Assembly (NCBI GenBank): GCA_947496215.1
Contig: CANMCF010000004.1
Location: 179,883-243,882 of the forward strand
DNA length: 64,000 nucleotides
Source of the DNA: an uncultured Bizionia sp.
GTDB taxonomy: Bacteria > Bacteroidota > Bacteroidia > Flavobacteriales > Flavobacteriaceae
Reading direction: 5' to 3'
Shown here piece by piece: positions 36,168 through 44,454 of this stretch (positions are counted from its first letter, which is position 1; every line of letters starts with the position of its first letter). The position numbers and the translations under genes are program-made. The notes beneath the pieces are model-generated. The model was not told the DNA's origin. It saw only the letters and a list, made by a program, of their open reading frames with translations, and did not search any database.

Positions 36168-36599
36168 ATGTCATTTTCAGATTTATTTGATAGCGGATTT
36201 AAAAAGCGTAACGAAGACCATTTTGCAGCAATTGTTAGAGTAGCAATGGATGATGGGATTATTAGCGAAGATGAGAAGGCCTTTTTGGAAAGATTAGCTC
36301 GTAAGTTGGATATATCTGAAGCTAATTATGTCCAGATATTGAAGGATTATCAAAAACATCCGATCAATCCTCCTACGTCTTACGATAGACGCTTGGAGCG
36401 TTTGTACGATCTATCTCGTATGGTCTATGTGGACCACATAAAAGGAGATCATGAAGAAATTTTACTAAGGAAGATTGCCATTGGATTGGGTTTTACTCCA
36501 GAGAATGTAAAATATGTCTGTGATAAGGCTTTGACGTTGGTTAGCAATGGTGTTGACTTGGACACTTTCATTGATGAAGTGAAATCTATGAATAGATAG
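36168..36599 (+). CDS. TerB-like protein
   Basis: The 143-residue all-helical protein has the TerB/DjlA-N pattern: AIVRVAMDDGIISEDEKAFLERLARKL (about 21-48) with the conserved acidic DG-E-E calcium or metal site, and a second similar segment MVYVDHIKGDHEEILLRKIAIGLG. TerB domains are linked to tellurite resistance in other bacteria, but no other ter genes are nearby, so a tellurite role is not implied. Own promoter and a shared terminator with the convergent kinase gene. Confidence 0.88.
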   Translation: MSFSDLFDSGFKKRNEDHFAAIVRVAMDDGIISEDEKAFLERLARKLDISEANYVQILKDYQKHPINPPTSYDRRLERLYDLSRMVYVDHIKGDHEEILLRKIAIGLGFTPENVKYVCDKALTLVSNGVDLDTFIDEVKSMNR

Positions 36600-36620
36600 T
36601 TTTAAAGAAATTATAAATAC

Positions 36621-36652
36621 AAAAAAAGTGAGCTATCTAGCTCACTTTTTTT
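36621..36652. terminator. Bidirectional terminator overlapping the kinase stop codon
   Basis: A 15-bp perfect stem, AAAAAAAGTGAGCTA and its complement around a 2-base centre, lies between two converging genes. The last codons and the TGA of the histidine kinase (36642) are inside the hairpin. Confidence 0.9.
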
Positions 36653-38159
36653 GTAGTATGTTCTTCATCTTTTCTAACAAGACATCTTTGTCGTATGGTT
36701 TGCTAATGTAATCGTTCATCCTTCTTTTCATACAGTAGGCTTCTTCTTTTTCGGAAGGGTTCCCACTCAATGCAATTATGGGGATGTCATTTAGATGTGG
36801 CAATTCTGAAAAACGGATATAACGTGTAACGTCAAAGCCATCCATTGTTGGCAATTTTAGGTTTAACAAGATAATGTCGAATCTGGATCTGTGGAGTTGA
36901 TTGATTATATCGTCCCCATTGTCTACGATAACAGTATAATATTTGCCTGCACTGTTTAATGTTTTTGAGATCTCTACTTGATCTTTTTTAATGGTTTCCC
37001 CAATTAGCACTCTGTGTTCATAATCTTTGACCTTTTCCTGTTGAATCGAAATGGTTTCCATAGTACGGTTTTGGGAAATTTTAAATGGGAAGACGATTTT
37101 AAATGTAGAACCTTTTCCTGTGGTACTCGAAACGGATATCTCTCCGTTTAAAGCCTCTACTATCCGTTTTACTATGGCCAATCCCAAACCTGCGCCTTTG
37201 TTGGCTTGTTTGTTGTTTATTTGATAGAAGCTATCGAAGATTGAATCTATTTTGTCTTTTTCAATGCCTATGCCCGTGTCTGAGACAAGAAATTCCAAAG
37301 TTGTCATTTTGGTGTTTTTCTCGACGACTCTTACCTTGAGCGTAACCGTTCCTGTATTTGTGAACTTTATGGCATTGCCTATTAGGTTGCCGGATACCTG
37401 CGCTAGTCTGAATTTGTCCGAAATAAGATACTTTGGGCAGTTTTCATCTATTTCACAATCCAGCGTCAAACCTTTAAGTTCACATTTTTTGGTGTAGATG
37501 TCTGCTATGGTTTGAAGCTCATCCATCAGGTTTATTTCATTTTCAATGATCGAAAGATATCCAGATTCAATCTTGGAAAGGTCTAAAATGTCGTTAACCA
37601 TGTACTTCAATTTCTCGTTCGTGCTTTTTATGACCTTGAGGCTATAGAGTTGCGTCTGGGAAAGATTTGAGTTTTCTAGAAATTCCGCAGTTCCACCGAT
37701 GGTGTTTATAGGTGTTCTGATTTCATGGCTGAAGTTAGTTATGAAATTATCCTTGAAGGCTTCTTTTTTCGTGATGAGCTCATTTTCATAGGAGAATATC
37801 TCAGATTGTACCTTGGCATTGTTTCTCAGTTGGGCTACGGTTTGGTATTTGCTGTACTGTGATGTCAAGTCGTGTATTGTGATCAAGGCATTGTCATCGT
37901 CTTCAAATGTTTTGAAAGATAGATCTACAATATGATTTTTACCTTCTACGTTTAGGTTGACACAACTAAAGTCGTATTCCTTGTCCTCTCTGTCAATGAG
38001 TGGTGCAAGAGATTCAAAAAAGGGGTGTATAGTATCGATTTGTTTTCCGTTTATCGATTCAAATATGTTGCAGTCATTATCGATAATTTCTCCTTTTTGA
38101 TCAATAAGGATCATTTGGTTTACAAATCTACTATAGGTTTTGTCGTAAGCGCTAAGCAT
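36642..38159 (-). CDS. Hybrid histidine kinase with degenerate receiver domain
   Basis: The 505-residue soluble protein has no membrane segment. Layout: PAS-like sensor domain (1-100), coiled-coil linker (100-135), HisKA with FSHEIRTPINT (phospho-His H145), HATPase (about 245-355, with DTGIGIEKDKIDSIFDSFYQ and GAGLGLAIVKRI), then a receiver domain (about 385-505). In the receiver the phospho-acceptor Asp is Asn433 (ILLNLKLPTMDG) and the usual acidic pair near its start is lost (RVLIGETIKK), though the SGN and SKP positions remain. It is a tandem paralogue of the next gene, 101 bases apart, and last in the GTPase operon. The receiver may act as an unphosphorylated docking domain. Confidence 0.92.
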   Translation of the reverse strand: MLSAYDKTYSRFVNQMILIDQKGEIIDNDCNIFESINGKQIDTIHPFFESLAPLIDREDKEYDFSCVNLNVEGKNHIVDLSFKTFEDDDNALITIHDLTSQYSKYQTVAQLRNNAKVQSEIFSYENELITKKEAFKDNFITNFSHEIRTPINTIGGTAEFLENSNLSQTQLYSLKVIKSTNEKLKYMVNDILDLSKIESGYLSIIENEINLMDELQTIADIYTKKCELKGLTLDCEIDENCPKYLISDKFRLAQVSGNLIGNAIKFTNTGTVTLKVRVVEKNTKMTTLEFLVSDTGIGIEKDKIDSIFDSFYQINNKQANKGAGLGLAIVKRIVEALNGEISVSSTTGKGSTFKIVFPFKISQNRTMETISIQQEKVKDYEHRVLIGETIKKDQVEISKTLNSAGKYYTVIVDNGDDIINQLHRSRFDIILLNLKLPTMDGFDVTRYIRFSELPHLNDIPIIALSGNPSEKEEAYCMKRRMNDYISKPYDKDVLLEKMKNILQKK

Positions 38160-38260
38160 CAGATTATAGTTAGTTTGGTAAATGGTCTGTTAGGGAGAAT
38201 TAAATATACGTTAAATTCTTAGAGATACAAACTTTAAGAATTTACAATGTTAGGGGATCT

Positions 38261-39784
38261 TTATTTCAGGTATTTGGACATCGTGTCCAACAGGCTGACT
38301 TCGTCAAAGGGTTTTTTTATGACATCGTTTATCCCTGCTTTCTTATAACGTTTCAAATCTTCTTTGAAAACTTTTGCCGTCAGAGCTATTATGGGGATTT
38401 TTCTGTGTTGTTTTTCGGGGAGTTTCCTAATTAGCTTGGCGATGTCATCCCCATCGTTTTCTTTAAGTTTAATGTCCATGAGTACCAGGTCGAATTCATT
38501 GTCGTAGTTGGATATTTTCGATAGGACATCTTCAGGAGTATAGACTATGTCCAAGAAAAACTGACCTCTGGATGCCAGTATCTTGAGAACGGACAACTGG
38601 GTGATTTCCGAATCCTCAACCAAGAGGATATTGTATTTTTTGTCCTTGACAAAAGCCACTTGTTTAGGTCGAGGCTTTTTATTCAATTTTAAACTATGTG
38701 TGGCTAGGAAATTGATGCTCGTAGAAAATGTTGACCCCTTTCCGTACTCCGAGGTCACATTTATTTTACCTTTTGTCAGTTCAACCAAGTATTTTGCTAT
38801 CGATAGTCCCAAACCGACCCCTTTATAGGAGTTTTGATTATTTATCTGTGTAAAACTATTGAATATGTCTTTTATGTTTTCTTCTTTTATTCCTATTCCA
38901 GTATCTACAACTTCAAAATGAACACTTGCCTTTTGGGCTCGTATCTGGTTTAGGGAAACATTGAATGTTATACTTCCTGACTGGGTGAATTTGAAGGCAT
39001 TGTTTAAGAGGTTTGTCAATACTTGTCTCAACCTCAAAGCATCTCCACCCAATATTTGTGGTAATTTTTCACTGAAGTTCGAGTGGAATTCCAATCCTCT
39101 TTGTTTGGCTTTAACGGTATAGCTGCTTTTTAAGTCCTCAATGAGTTCAATGAGGTCAAATGGTTCTATTACTAGATCCAGCTTTCCGACTTCTATTTTG
39201 GAAAGGTCCAAAATGTCATCAATCATACTCTTCAAGAAATTAGAAGAAGATTTCATGATGTTTATATAATTTTGCTGCTGTTGGTTCAATCCTGACTTTT
39301 CCAAAATGTCCGAGAATGTGATTATACCCGTTAAAGGGTCACGTAACTCGTGACTAAAATTGGCAATGAAGGTGTTCTTGAACTCTTCTTTCTCTTTTAG
39401 ATAACTGTTTTTAAGTTCTAGGATTTGAGAATGTATCACGGATTCATTTCTTACTTGAGCCGTGGTTTGATAGTTGTTATAATGAGATGTCAGGTCATGC
39501 ATTGTCAATAGAGGAAACTTGTCTCCATCAAATGTTTGCAAGATGACATCTCCAATGATGCTTTTGCCATTGTAATCCAAATGAATGCAGGAGAATATGA
39601 ATTCTTCATTCTTGGATAGTAATAACGGAGAAAAACATTCAAAGAAAGGATGAATGTCCACAATGTTTTGATTTACCATATTTGGGAACAATACATCATC
39701 CGACTCAACAATAAGACCTGATAGGTCTATTATGGAGTATTGAATTAAAGCTTTTGCATATTTTTCTTTGTATGCTTTTAACAT
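38261..39784 (-). CDS. Hybrid histidine kinase with intact receiver
   Basis: The 507-residue cytosolic protein has the same layout as its neighbour at 36642: PAS-like domain (1-100; shared IHPFFE, DLTSxYxxYQT), coiled coil, HisKA with FSHELRDPLTG (H145), HATPase (DTGIGIKEENIKDIFNSF, GVGLGLSIAKYL) and receiver. Here the receiver is canonical, with the acidic pair in LLVEDSE, phospho-acceptor D437 in LVLMDIKL, ALTA and KKPF. No DNA-binding domain or separate output gene is present in the operon. It starts 8 bases after the GTPase stop, so it is clearly cotranscribed. Confidence 0.93.
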   Translation of the reverse strand: MLKAYKEKYAKALIQYSIIDLSGLIVESDDVLFPNMVNQNIVDIHPFFECFSPLLLSKNEEFIFSCIHLDYNGKSIIGDVILQTFDGDKFPLLTMHDLTSHYNNYQTTAQVRNESVIHSQILELKNSYLKEKEEFKNTFIANFSHELRDPLTGIITFSDILEKSGLNQQQQNYINIMKSSSNFLKSMIDDILDLSKIEVGKLDLVIEPFDLIELIEDLKSSYTVKAKQRGLEFHSNFSEKLPQILGGDALRLRQVLTNLLNNAFKFTQSGSITFNVSLNQIRAQKASVHFEVVDTGIGIKEENIKDIFNSFTQINNQNSYKGVGLGLSIAKYLVELTKGKINVTSEYGKGSTFSTSINFLATHSLKLNKKPRPKQVAFVKDKKYNILLVEDSEITQLSVLKILASRGQFFLDIVYTPEDVLSKISNYDNEFDLVLMDIKLKENDGDDIAKLIRKLPEKQHRKIPIIALTAKVFKEDLKRYKKAGINDVIKKPFDEVSLLDTMSKYLK

Positions 39785-39792
39785 TTAGATCG

Positions 39793-40287
39793 TTATTTAA
39801 TTAGCTCTCCTGCTAATTTATTAAAAAGATCCTCAACATTATTTCCTGTTTTGGCGCTTGTATAGCAATTCGTTAAACGGCCAAATTTATCGTTGTTCTG
39901 CTTTAAAAACTCTTTTGTTACTAGATCATTTTTGTTTCCGACGACTTTTATGGGGACATTTGCGTATTTGCTCTCTATGAATTTAAGGTCAGATTCCAAG
40001 TTTTCGTATGTGGATGGCCTTGTGACATCGAATACGTATATAAAACCATTTGTTCCCAAAAGGTAGGACATTCGGGTGTTGTTTATGTCATCGTTACCTT
40101 CCAGGTCCCAAATGATCAAAGACACGTCTTTGTCCTCCTTGTTGAGTGTTACTGTTTTTTTTAATATGTGTACACCAATGGTTACTTTGTAATCTTCTGA
40201 AAAGGTGTTCTCTACAAAACGTCTAATGAGGGAGGATTTACCAACGCCAAAATGGCCGAGTAAAACTATTTTCTTAGAGATTTTCAT
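39793..40287 (-). CDS. Ras-like small GTPase (Rup/MglA-like)
   Basis: The 164-residue protein has all G motifs: P-loop GHFGVGKS (11-18), a switch I Thr in YKVTIGVHI, DLEGND (61-66) as the DxxGQ motif, NKND (118-121) and TSAK (143-146). The catalytic Gln of DxxGQ is Asn65, so intrinsic hydrolysis may be low and dependent on a partner. No lipidation motif or membrane segment is present. The start overlaps the roadblock-like gene by 14 bases, which argues for coupled synthesis of an interacting pair, as with MglB and MglA. Inferred role: a nucleotide switch controlled by or controlling the two kinases downstream. Confidence 0.93.
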   Translation of the reverse strand: MKISKKIVLLGHFGVGKSSLIRRFVENTFSEDYKVTIGVHILKKTVTLNKEDKDVSLIIWDLEGNDDINNTRMSYLLGTNGFIYVFDVTRPSTYENLESDLKFIESKYANVPIKVVGNKNDLVTKEFLKQNNDKFGRLTNCYTSAKTGNNVEDLFNKLAGELIK

Positions 40288-41092
40288 TATCGAAATATGC
40301 TTTTAATTTTTTAGAAAAGGCTTCCCTGTTTTCTAAATCGTTTTTATTAATATGGTTTTGCGCGAAATCTAGCAATTTATTTTCTAGTTCTCCTTTAAAT
40401 ATAACATTAAATGTGCCAGAAATAACAACAGCTATATAATAAGATGAAAAATTCTGAATGTGGATATGATATGTATCGTACTCAATGTACTGTAGTTCTT
40501 GATTATCTTGTTCAAAGGCATCTTCAGCAAAACTCTTTATGGCAGTAAGCATTCCTGCGACCATATCCTCTTCTATGTCCATTGTCTTGGAATACTCGGA
40601 AATGATCAAACCAGAACCTTTTTCGATAACCATGAGTTGCTCTATTTTTGGTCTAAGTGACTCTTGTAGAACTAATTCTCCTTCATTAACGCCTAAGAAC
40701 TTTGCTTTGAATCTTCGTTTTAGGTTTTCGAAGGAAAAAGAATTGTTCAGTTTGGAATTTATTTGCTCGGACAACACTCTTATTTCGTGTTGTATGTACT
40801 TTTTAATCATTTTTCCCATAATGGGGAAAAGAGCTTCCACTACCGCATTTTGAGAGTTTTTGATTTCCTCCTTCAAGGTTTCCGTGATTACAGGGCCCAA
40901 AGTTTTTGGAATTTCTGCAACAAATTCTTTGAGTTTCTCGTCAATGATGGGATCTATCTTCTGAGATAGATTCTTTTGCTTGTTTATGGTCTCCTCTAAT
41001 AGCTCTATTTTTTTTTGAATGGAAGAAGCATACTCTCGCTCATCTGTGAGCAAGATGTCTTTCAATATGTTAAGTTTGTCTTCCTGATTCAT
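40274..41092 (-). CDS. Roadblock-like putative partner of the small GTPase
   Basis: The 272-residue cytosolic protein has a long N-terminal coiled coil (about 1-55), a helical region (about 70-135, VVEALFPIMGKMIKKYIQHE) and a C-terminal domain (about 145-250) with IEQLMVIEKGSGLIISEYSK, DEDMVAGMLTAI-type helix and IEYDTYHIHIQNFSSYYIAVV, the strand-helix-strand order of roadblock/LC7 proteins. The same region precedes OmpA domains in some Bacteroidota and cyanobacterial proteins; here the OmpA part is absent. By analogy with MglB it may regulate the overlapping GTPase. Domain call is by pattern, not search. Confidence 0.75.
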   Translation of the reverse strand: MNQEDKLNILKDILLTDEREYASSIQKKIELLEETINKQKNLSQKIDPIIDEKLKEFVAEIPKTLGPVITETLKEEIKNSQNAVVEALFPIMGKMIKKYIQHEIRVLSEQINSKLNNSFSFENLKRRFKAKFLGVNEGELVLQESLRPKIEQLMVIEKGSGLIISEYSKTMDIEEDMVAGMLTAIKSFAEDAFEQDNQELQYIEYDTYHIHIQNFSSYYIAVVISGTFNVIFKGELENKLLDFAQNHINKNDLENREAFSKKLKAYFDNENL

Positions 41093-41113
41093 AAATGAGA
41101 CTTATAAAATCAA

Positions 41114-41467
41114 TTACTGACTTATCTTCTCACCAAGCTTTATTAGCAAGTCGCCAAATATTTTTCTGTCTAATTTTTTGTCTTCCAAAGCACTGGCTTT
41201 GTCCTCTATGGTGTTTTCCAGTTCGGTGATTCTGATGTTAATGTCCGTACTTAGATTGTCTATGTTCTGAAGTAATTCTGCCTTGACATCATCTATCAAG
41301 TATTCCAGCTCTTTCTTCTTTTCTAGAATATCTCGTTTTACAGCTTCAAATTCCGAGTTGTATTCTTGTATGTTTTCTCCAAAAAGGAGTTGCTTAATCG
41401 CATCGATCTTAGATGTTTGATCAGGTACATTAGCATCATCTGTATTGGTTTTTTCCTGCTTGGCCAT
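41114..41467 (-). CDS. Small coiled-coil protein of the GTPase operon
   Basis: The 117-residue protein is almost entirely a charged heptad-rich helix (EFEAVKRDILEKKKELEYLI, then LLQNIDNLSTDINIRITELE) after a disordered polar start. No enzyme motif is present. It ends 21 bases before the roadblock-like gene and its central segment IDAIKQLLFGENIQEYNSE echoes the N-terminus of that protein (ILKDILLTDEREYASS), so it may be a shortened paralogue or adaptor. Confidence 0.8.
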   Translation of the reverse strand: MAKQEKTNTDDANVPDQTSKIDAIKQLLFGENIQEYNSEFEAVKRDILEKKKELEYLIDDVKAELLQNIDNLSTDINIRITELENTIEDKASALEDKKLDRKIFGDLLIKLGEKISQ

Positions 41468-41518
41468 AATTGATTGTTGTGAAAAGTAAAAATAGGAAAA
41501 ATTACTAGAAAAAGAGGT

Positions 41519-42526
41519 TTATTTACTTTTCTGTATGAAAAATTCTACTTTCTCCACCATTTTCTTGCTTCCACAGAAAAAAGGAACACGTTGGTGTAGT
41601 TCCGTTGGATCAATATCCAATATTCTGGTAAAACCATCACTTGCTTTTCCATTTGCTTGTTCAGCAAGCAAAGCCATTGGGTTGCATTCGTATAGCAAAC
41701 GTAATTTTCCGTTGGAGTTCTTTGAGCTTTTTGGATACATGTAAATACCTCCCTTAATCATATTTCTATGAAAATCGGAAACCAAGGATCCAATGTACCT
41801 GGATGTGTATGGTCTATTGTCTTCTTCCATTTGACAATATTTTATGTAATCTTTCACGCCTTGGGGAAAGTGAATGTAGTTTCCTTCGTTTACGGAATAG
41901 ATGTTGCCATCCTCTGGGAATTGCATATCTGGGTGAGATAGGTAGAAAGTACCTATGGCAGGATTCAACGTAAATCCGTTTACGCCATCTCCGGTTGTGT
42001 AAACGAGCATTGTGGATGTACCATATACGATATAGCCAGCTGCTACTTGTTGATTGCCCTTTTGAAGAAAATCTTCAATGGTTACAGGGGTGCCTACAGG
42101 TGTAATGCGTCTATAGATAGAAAAAATAGTACCTACGGAAACATTTACATCTATGTTGGAAGATCCATCCAAGGGATCTATCAATACGATATATTTGTTT
42201 TGGTTGTTTTCATCCTGACTGTTTATGGAAATGAAATCATCCTCCTCTTCACTGGCTATGCCGCAGACAATGTTCCTATTGGTCAATGTCTGTATGAATT
42301 TTTCGTTGGCATATACATCCAGTTTTTGTTGGTCTTCCCCTTGAATGTTCGTGTCCCCAGCAGCGCCGATGATGTCAACCAATCCGGCTTTGTTAACCTC
42401 GTGATTTACGACTTTTGCTGCTAGGCGGATTGAATTTATTAGTCTTGACAATTCACCAGACGTGTATTTGAATGATGACTGATTTTCAATGATAAACTCT
42501 CCTAGAGTTTTATTTTTTCGAGACAT
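41519..42526 (-). CDS. fbp: Class I fructose-1,6-bisphosphatase
   Basis: The 335-residue enzyme has the metal and substrate sites [34 protein letters not shown] and the later [23 protein letters not shown] and [18 protein letters not shown]. It hydrolyses fructose 1,6-bisphosphate in gluconeogenesis in the cytosol. It is complete. It ends 51 bases upstream of the GTPase operon on the same strand, so read-through into that operon is possible, but there is no functional tie. Confidence 0.97.
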   Translation of the reverse strand: MSRKNKTLGEFIIENQSSFKYTSGELSRLINSIRLAAKVVNHEVNKAGLVDIIGAAGDTNIQGEDQQKLDVYANEKFIQTLTNRNIVCGIASEEEDDFISINSQDENNQNKYIVLIDPLDGSSNIDVNVSVGTIFSIYRRITPVGTPVTIEDFLQKGNQQVAAGYIVYGTSTMLVYTTGDGVNGFTLNPAIGTFYLSHPDMQFPEDGNIYSVNEGNYIHFPQGVKDYIKYCQMEEDNRPYTSRYIGSLVSDFHRNMIKGGIYMYPKSSKNSNGKLRLLYECNPMALLAEQANGKASDGFTRILDIDPTELHQRVPFFCGSKKMVEKVEFFIQKSK

Positions 42527-42654
42527 AAAGAGTTGGCTGTTTGTTTTTTTATCTATGTTTTAAACTTAGATGCATTTATTTGCAAATATCGCATTTTTTA
42601 ACAAACTACATCGTTTCGTGTTATATTAATATGTCAAGCTATTTAACTTTAAAC

Positions 42655-42662
42655 TATATTTG
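42655..42662 (+). promoter_or_regulatory. Promoter -7 box for the GNAT-aspartate kinase operon (TATATTTG)
   Basis: An exact TAnnTTTG match 16 bases upstream of the GNAT start at 42679. Confidence 0.6.
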
Positions 42663-42678
42663 ATGTAAAATTAAAGTT

Positions 42679-43158
42679 ATGGGTTTTTCTATCAGATTTG
42701 CAAAAAAAGATGATATGCGACAAGTACTCGATTTAATAATGGAGTTGGCGGATTATGAAAAAGAGCTTGATGCCGTGGAAGTCTCTGTTGAACAGTTGCA
42801 AAGCGATGGTTTTGGTGAGCGTCCAAAGTTTAAATGCTTTGTGGCGGAGCATAATGAAAAGATTGTAGGAATTGCATTGGTATATATGCGTTACTCCACA
42901 TGGAAAGGGGAGGTTTTGCATTTGGAGGATTTGATTGTAAGTGAAATAATGAGAGGCAGTGGTTTGGGAACGGCATTGTTGAATGAAGTCGTTAAGTACG
43001 GACACGGTTTGGGTGTTAAACGCATAGGTTGGGAGGTCATAGATTGGAATGAACCTGCAATTGGATTCTATGAAAAGAAAGGCGCCAATGTGATGAGGGA
43101 TTGGGATGTTGTGCAATTGGATGAAAAAGGGATTGAGAATTATATTAATGCCATATAA
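42679..43158 (+). CDS. GNAT family N-acetyltransferase, diamine-acetyltransferase type
   Basis: The 159-residue protein has the spermidine/diamine acetyltransferase pattern: IRFAKKDDMRQVLDLIMELADYEKE, LVYMRYSTWKGEVLHLEDLIV and the acetyl-CoA loop SEIMRGSGLGTALLNEV, ending WNEPAIGFYEKKGA. Likely acceptors are polyamines or related small amines. Its stop overlaps the aspartate kinase start by one base, so the two are translationally coupled. Confidence 0.92.
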   Translation: MGFSIRFAKKDDMRQVLDLIMELADYEKELDAVEVSVEQLQSDGFGERPKFKCFVAEHNEKIVGIALVYMRYSTWKGEVLHLEDLIVSEIMRGSGLGTALLNEVVKYGHGLGVKRIGWEVIDWNEPAIGFYEKKGANVMRDWDVVQLDEKGIENYINAI

Positions 43159-44408
43159 TGAGAGTATTTAAGTTTGGTGGAGCCTCTGTAAAAGATGCGG
43201 GTGGCGTAAAGAATGTCATTGAAGTATTGAGAAAAGTAGGGAGCGACAATACGCTCATCGTTGTTTCTGCCATGGGGAAAATGACAAATGCCTTCGAACG
43301 AGTCATAGATGTTTATCTTAACGACAAATTAAACCTACAGGATGAAATAGAGAATGTAAAAACGTTTCATAGAAATGTTTTGCTAGAATTGTTTGAAAGT
43401 AGCCAGCATGCAGTCTTTGGAGCTATAAGTGAATTGTTTGAGGAATTGGATGTTTTTTTCAAAACGAACAAATCACCAGATTATAGTTTTGTCTATGATC
43501 AAGTAATTGGTTACGGGGAATTGTTGTCTACCGCCATCATTAGTTTCTATTTAAATGAAAAAGGGTTTAAGAACAATTGGTTGGATGTAAGGGCTTGTGT
43601 CAAGACGGATAACTACTATAGAGGGGCAAACGTAGATTGGGAAGCCACACAAGAACTTGTTTCCAAAAGCATAGATCCTGATACATTGTATATAACCCAG
43701 GGTTTTTTGGGGAGTGACAAAAACAATTTCACTACGACTTTGGGAAGGGAGGGGAGCGATTATACGGCAGCTATTTTTGCCTACTGCCTAAATGCCGAAA
43801 GCGTAACGATTTGGAAAGACGTTCCAGGAGTATTAAACGGGGATCCGAGAATTTTTGAAAACACGCAATTGCTGCATGCCATATCCTATACCGAGGCAAT
43901 CGAGTTGGCTTTCTATGGCGCTTCTGTAATTCATCCGAAAACCTTACAGCCGCTACAACAAAAGGAGATTCCATTATATGTGAAATCGTTTTTGAACCCT
44001 GAAGACCCAGGAACGACAGTCAATAAGGCAAAAGGCATAAGCCCGAAGATTCCTTGTTTCATTTTAAAGCAAAATCAAGTGTTGTTGTCTCTTTCAACTT
44101 TGGATTTCTCATATGTAGTGGAGGAAAACATAAGTGAAATTTTCAATTTGTTGGCGTCGCATAAGATGAAAGTGGATGTGATTCAGAATTCTGCCATAAG
44201 TTTTTCGGTATGTTTTGATGATGCATATAATAATTTAGAGAAACTATTGTTACATTTAAAAGCAAAATTCAAGGTAACTTGCCATCAAGATGTCTCATTG
44301 TATACGATAAGGCATTACGATGATCTTTCAATCAAAGCTTTGGAGAAGGATAAAATCGTATTATTGAAGCAGTTGTTTCAAGAAACGATACAAATAGTAA
44401 CTAAGTAA
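43158..44408 (+). CDS. lysC: Aspartate kinase
   Basis: The 416-residue enzyme has the amino-acid kinase start VFKFGGASVKDAGGVKN, TTLGREGSDYTAAIFAY, the nucleotide motif VTIWKDVPGVLNGDPR and ASVIHPKTLQPL. An ACT-like C-terminal part (about 305-405) is shortened, with one clear unit (FNLLASHKMKVDVIQNSAISFSV). It phosphorylates aspartate as the first step to lysine, threonine and methionine. It overlaps the GNAT gene by one base. Which isoform by feedback type cannot be told. Confidence 0.92.
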   Translation: MRVFKFGGASVKDAGGVKNVIEVLRKVGSDNTLIVVSAMGKMTNAFERVIDVYLNDKLNLQDEIENVKTFHRNVLLELFESSQHAVFGAISELFEELDVFFKTNKSPDYSFVYDQVIGYGELLSTAIISFYLNEKGFKNNWLDVRACVKTDNYYRGANVDWEATQELVSKSIDPDTLYITQGFLGSDKNNFTTTLGREGSDYTAAIFAYCLNAESVTIWKDVPGVLNGDPRIFENTQLLHAISYTEAIELAFYGASVIHPKTLQPLQQKEIPLYVKSFLNPEDPGTTVNKAKGISPKIPCFILKQNQVLLSLSTLDFSYVVEENISEIFNLLASHKMKVDVIQNSAISFSVCFDDAYNNLEKLLLHLKAKFKVTCHQDVSLYTIRHYDDLSIKALEKDKIVLLKQLFQETIQIVTK

Positions 44409-44417
44409 TGTATTTGT

Positions 44418-44425
44418 TACATTTG
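44418..44425 (+). promoter_or_regulatory. Internal promoter -7 box before the OlsF-like gene (TACATTTG)
   Basis: An exact TAnnTTTG match 29 bases upstream of ATG 44455, in the 46-base gap after aspartate kinase. Confidence 0.5.
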
Positions 44426-44454
44426 TAAATATCTAAAAAAAACAAAAATAAAGA

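Noticed and set aside
36168..36599. Tellurite resistance locus
   Set aside because: Only a lone TerB-like gene is present with no TerC/TerD/TerZ-type neighbours.
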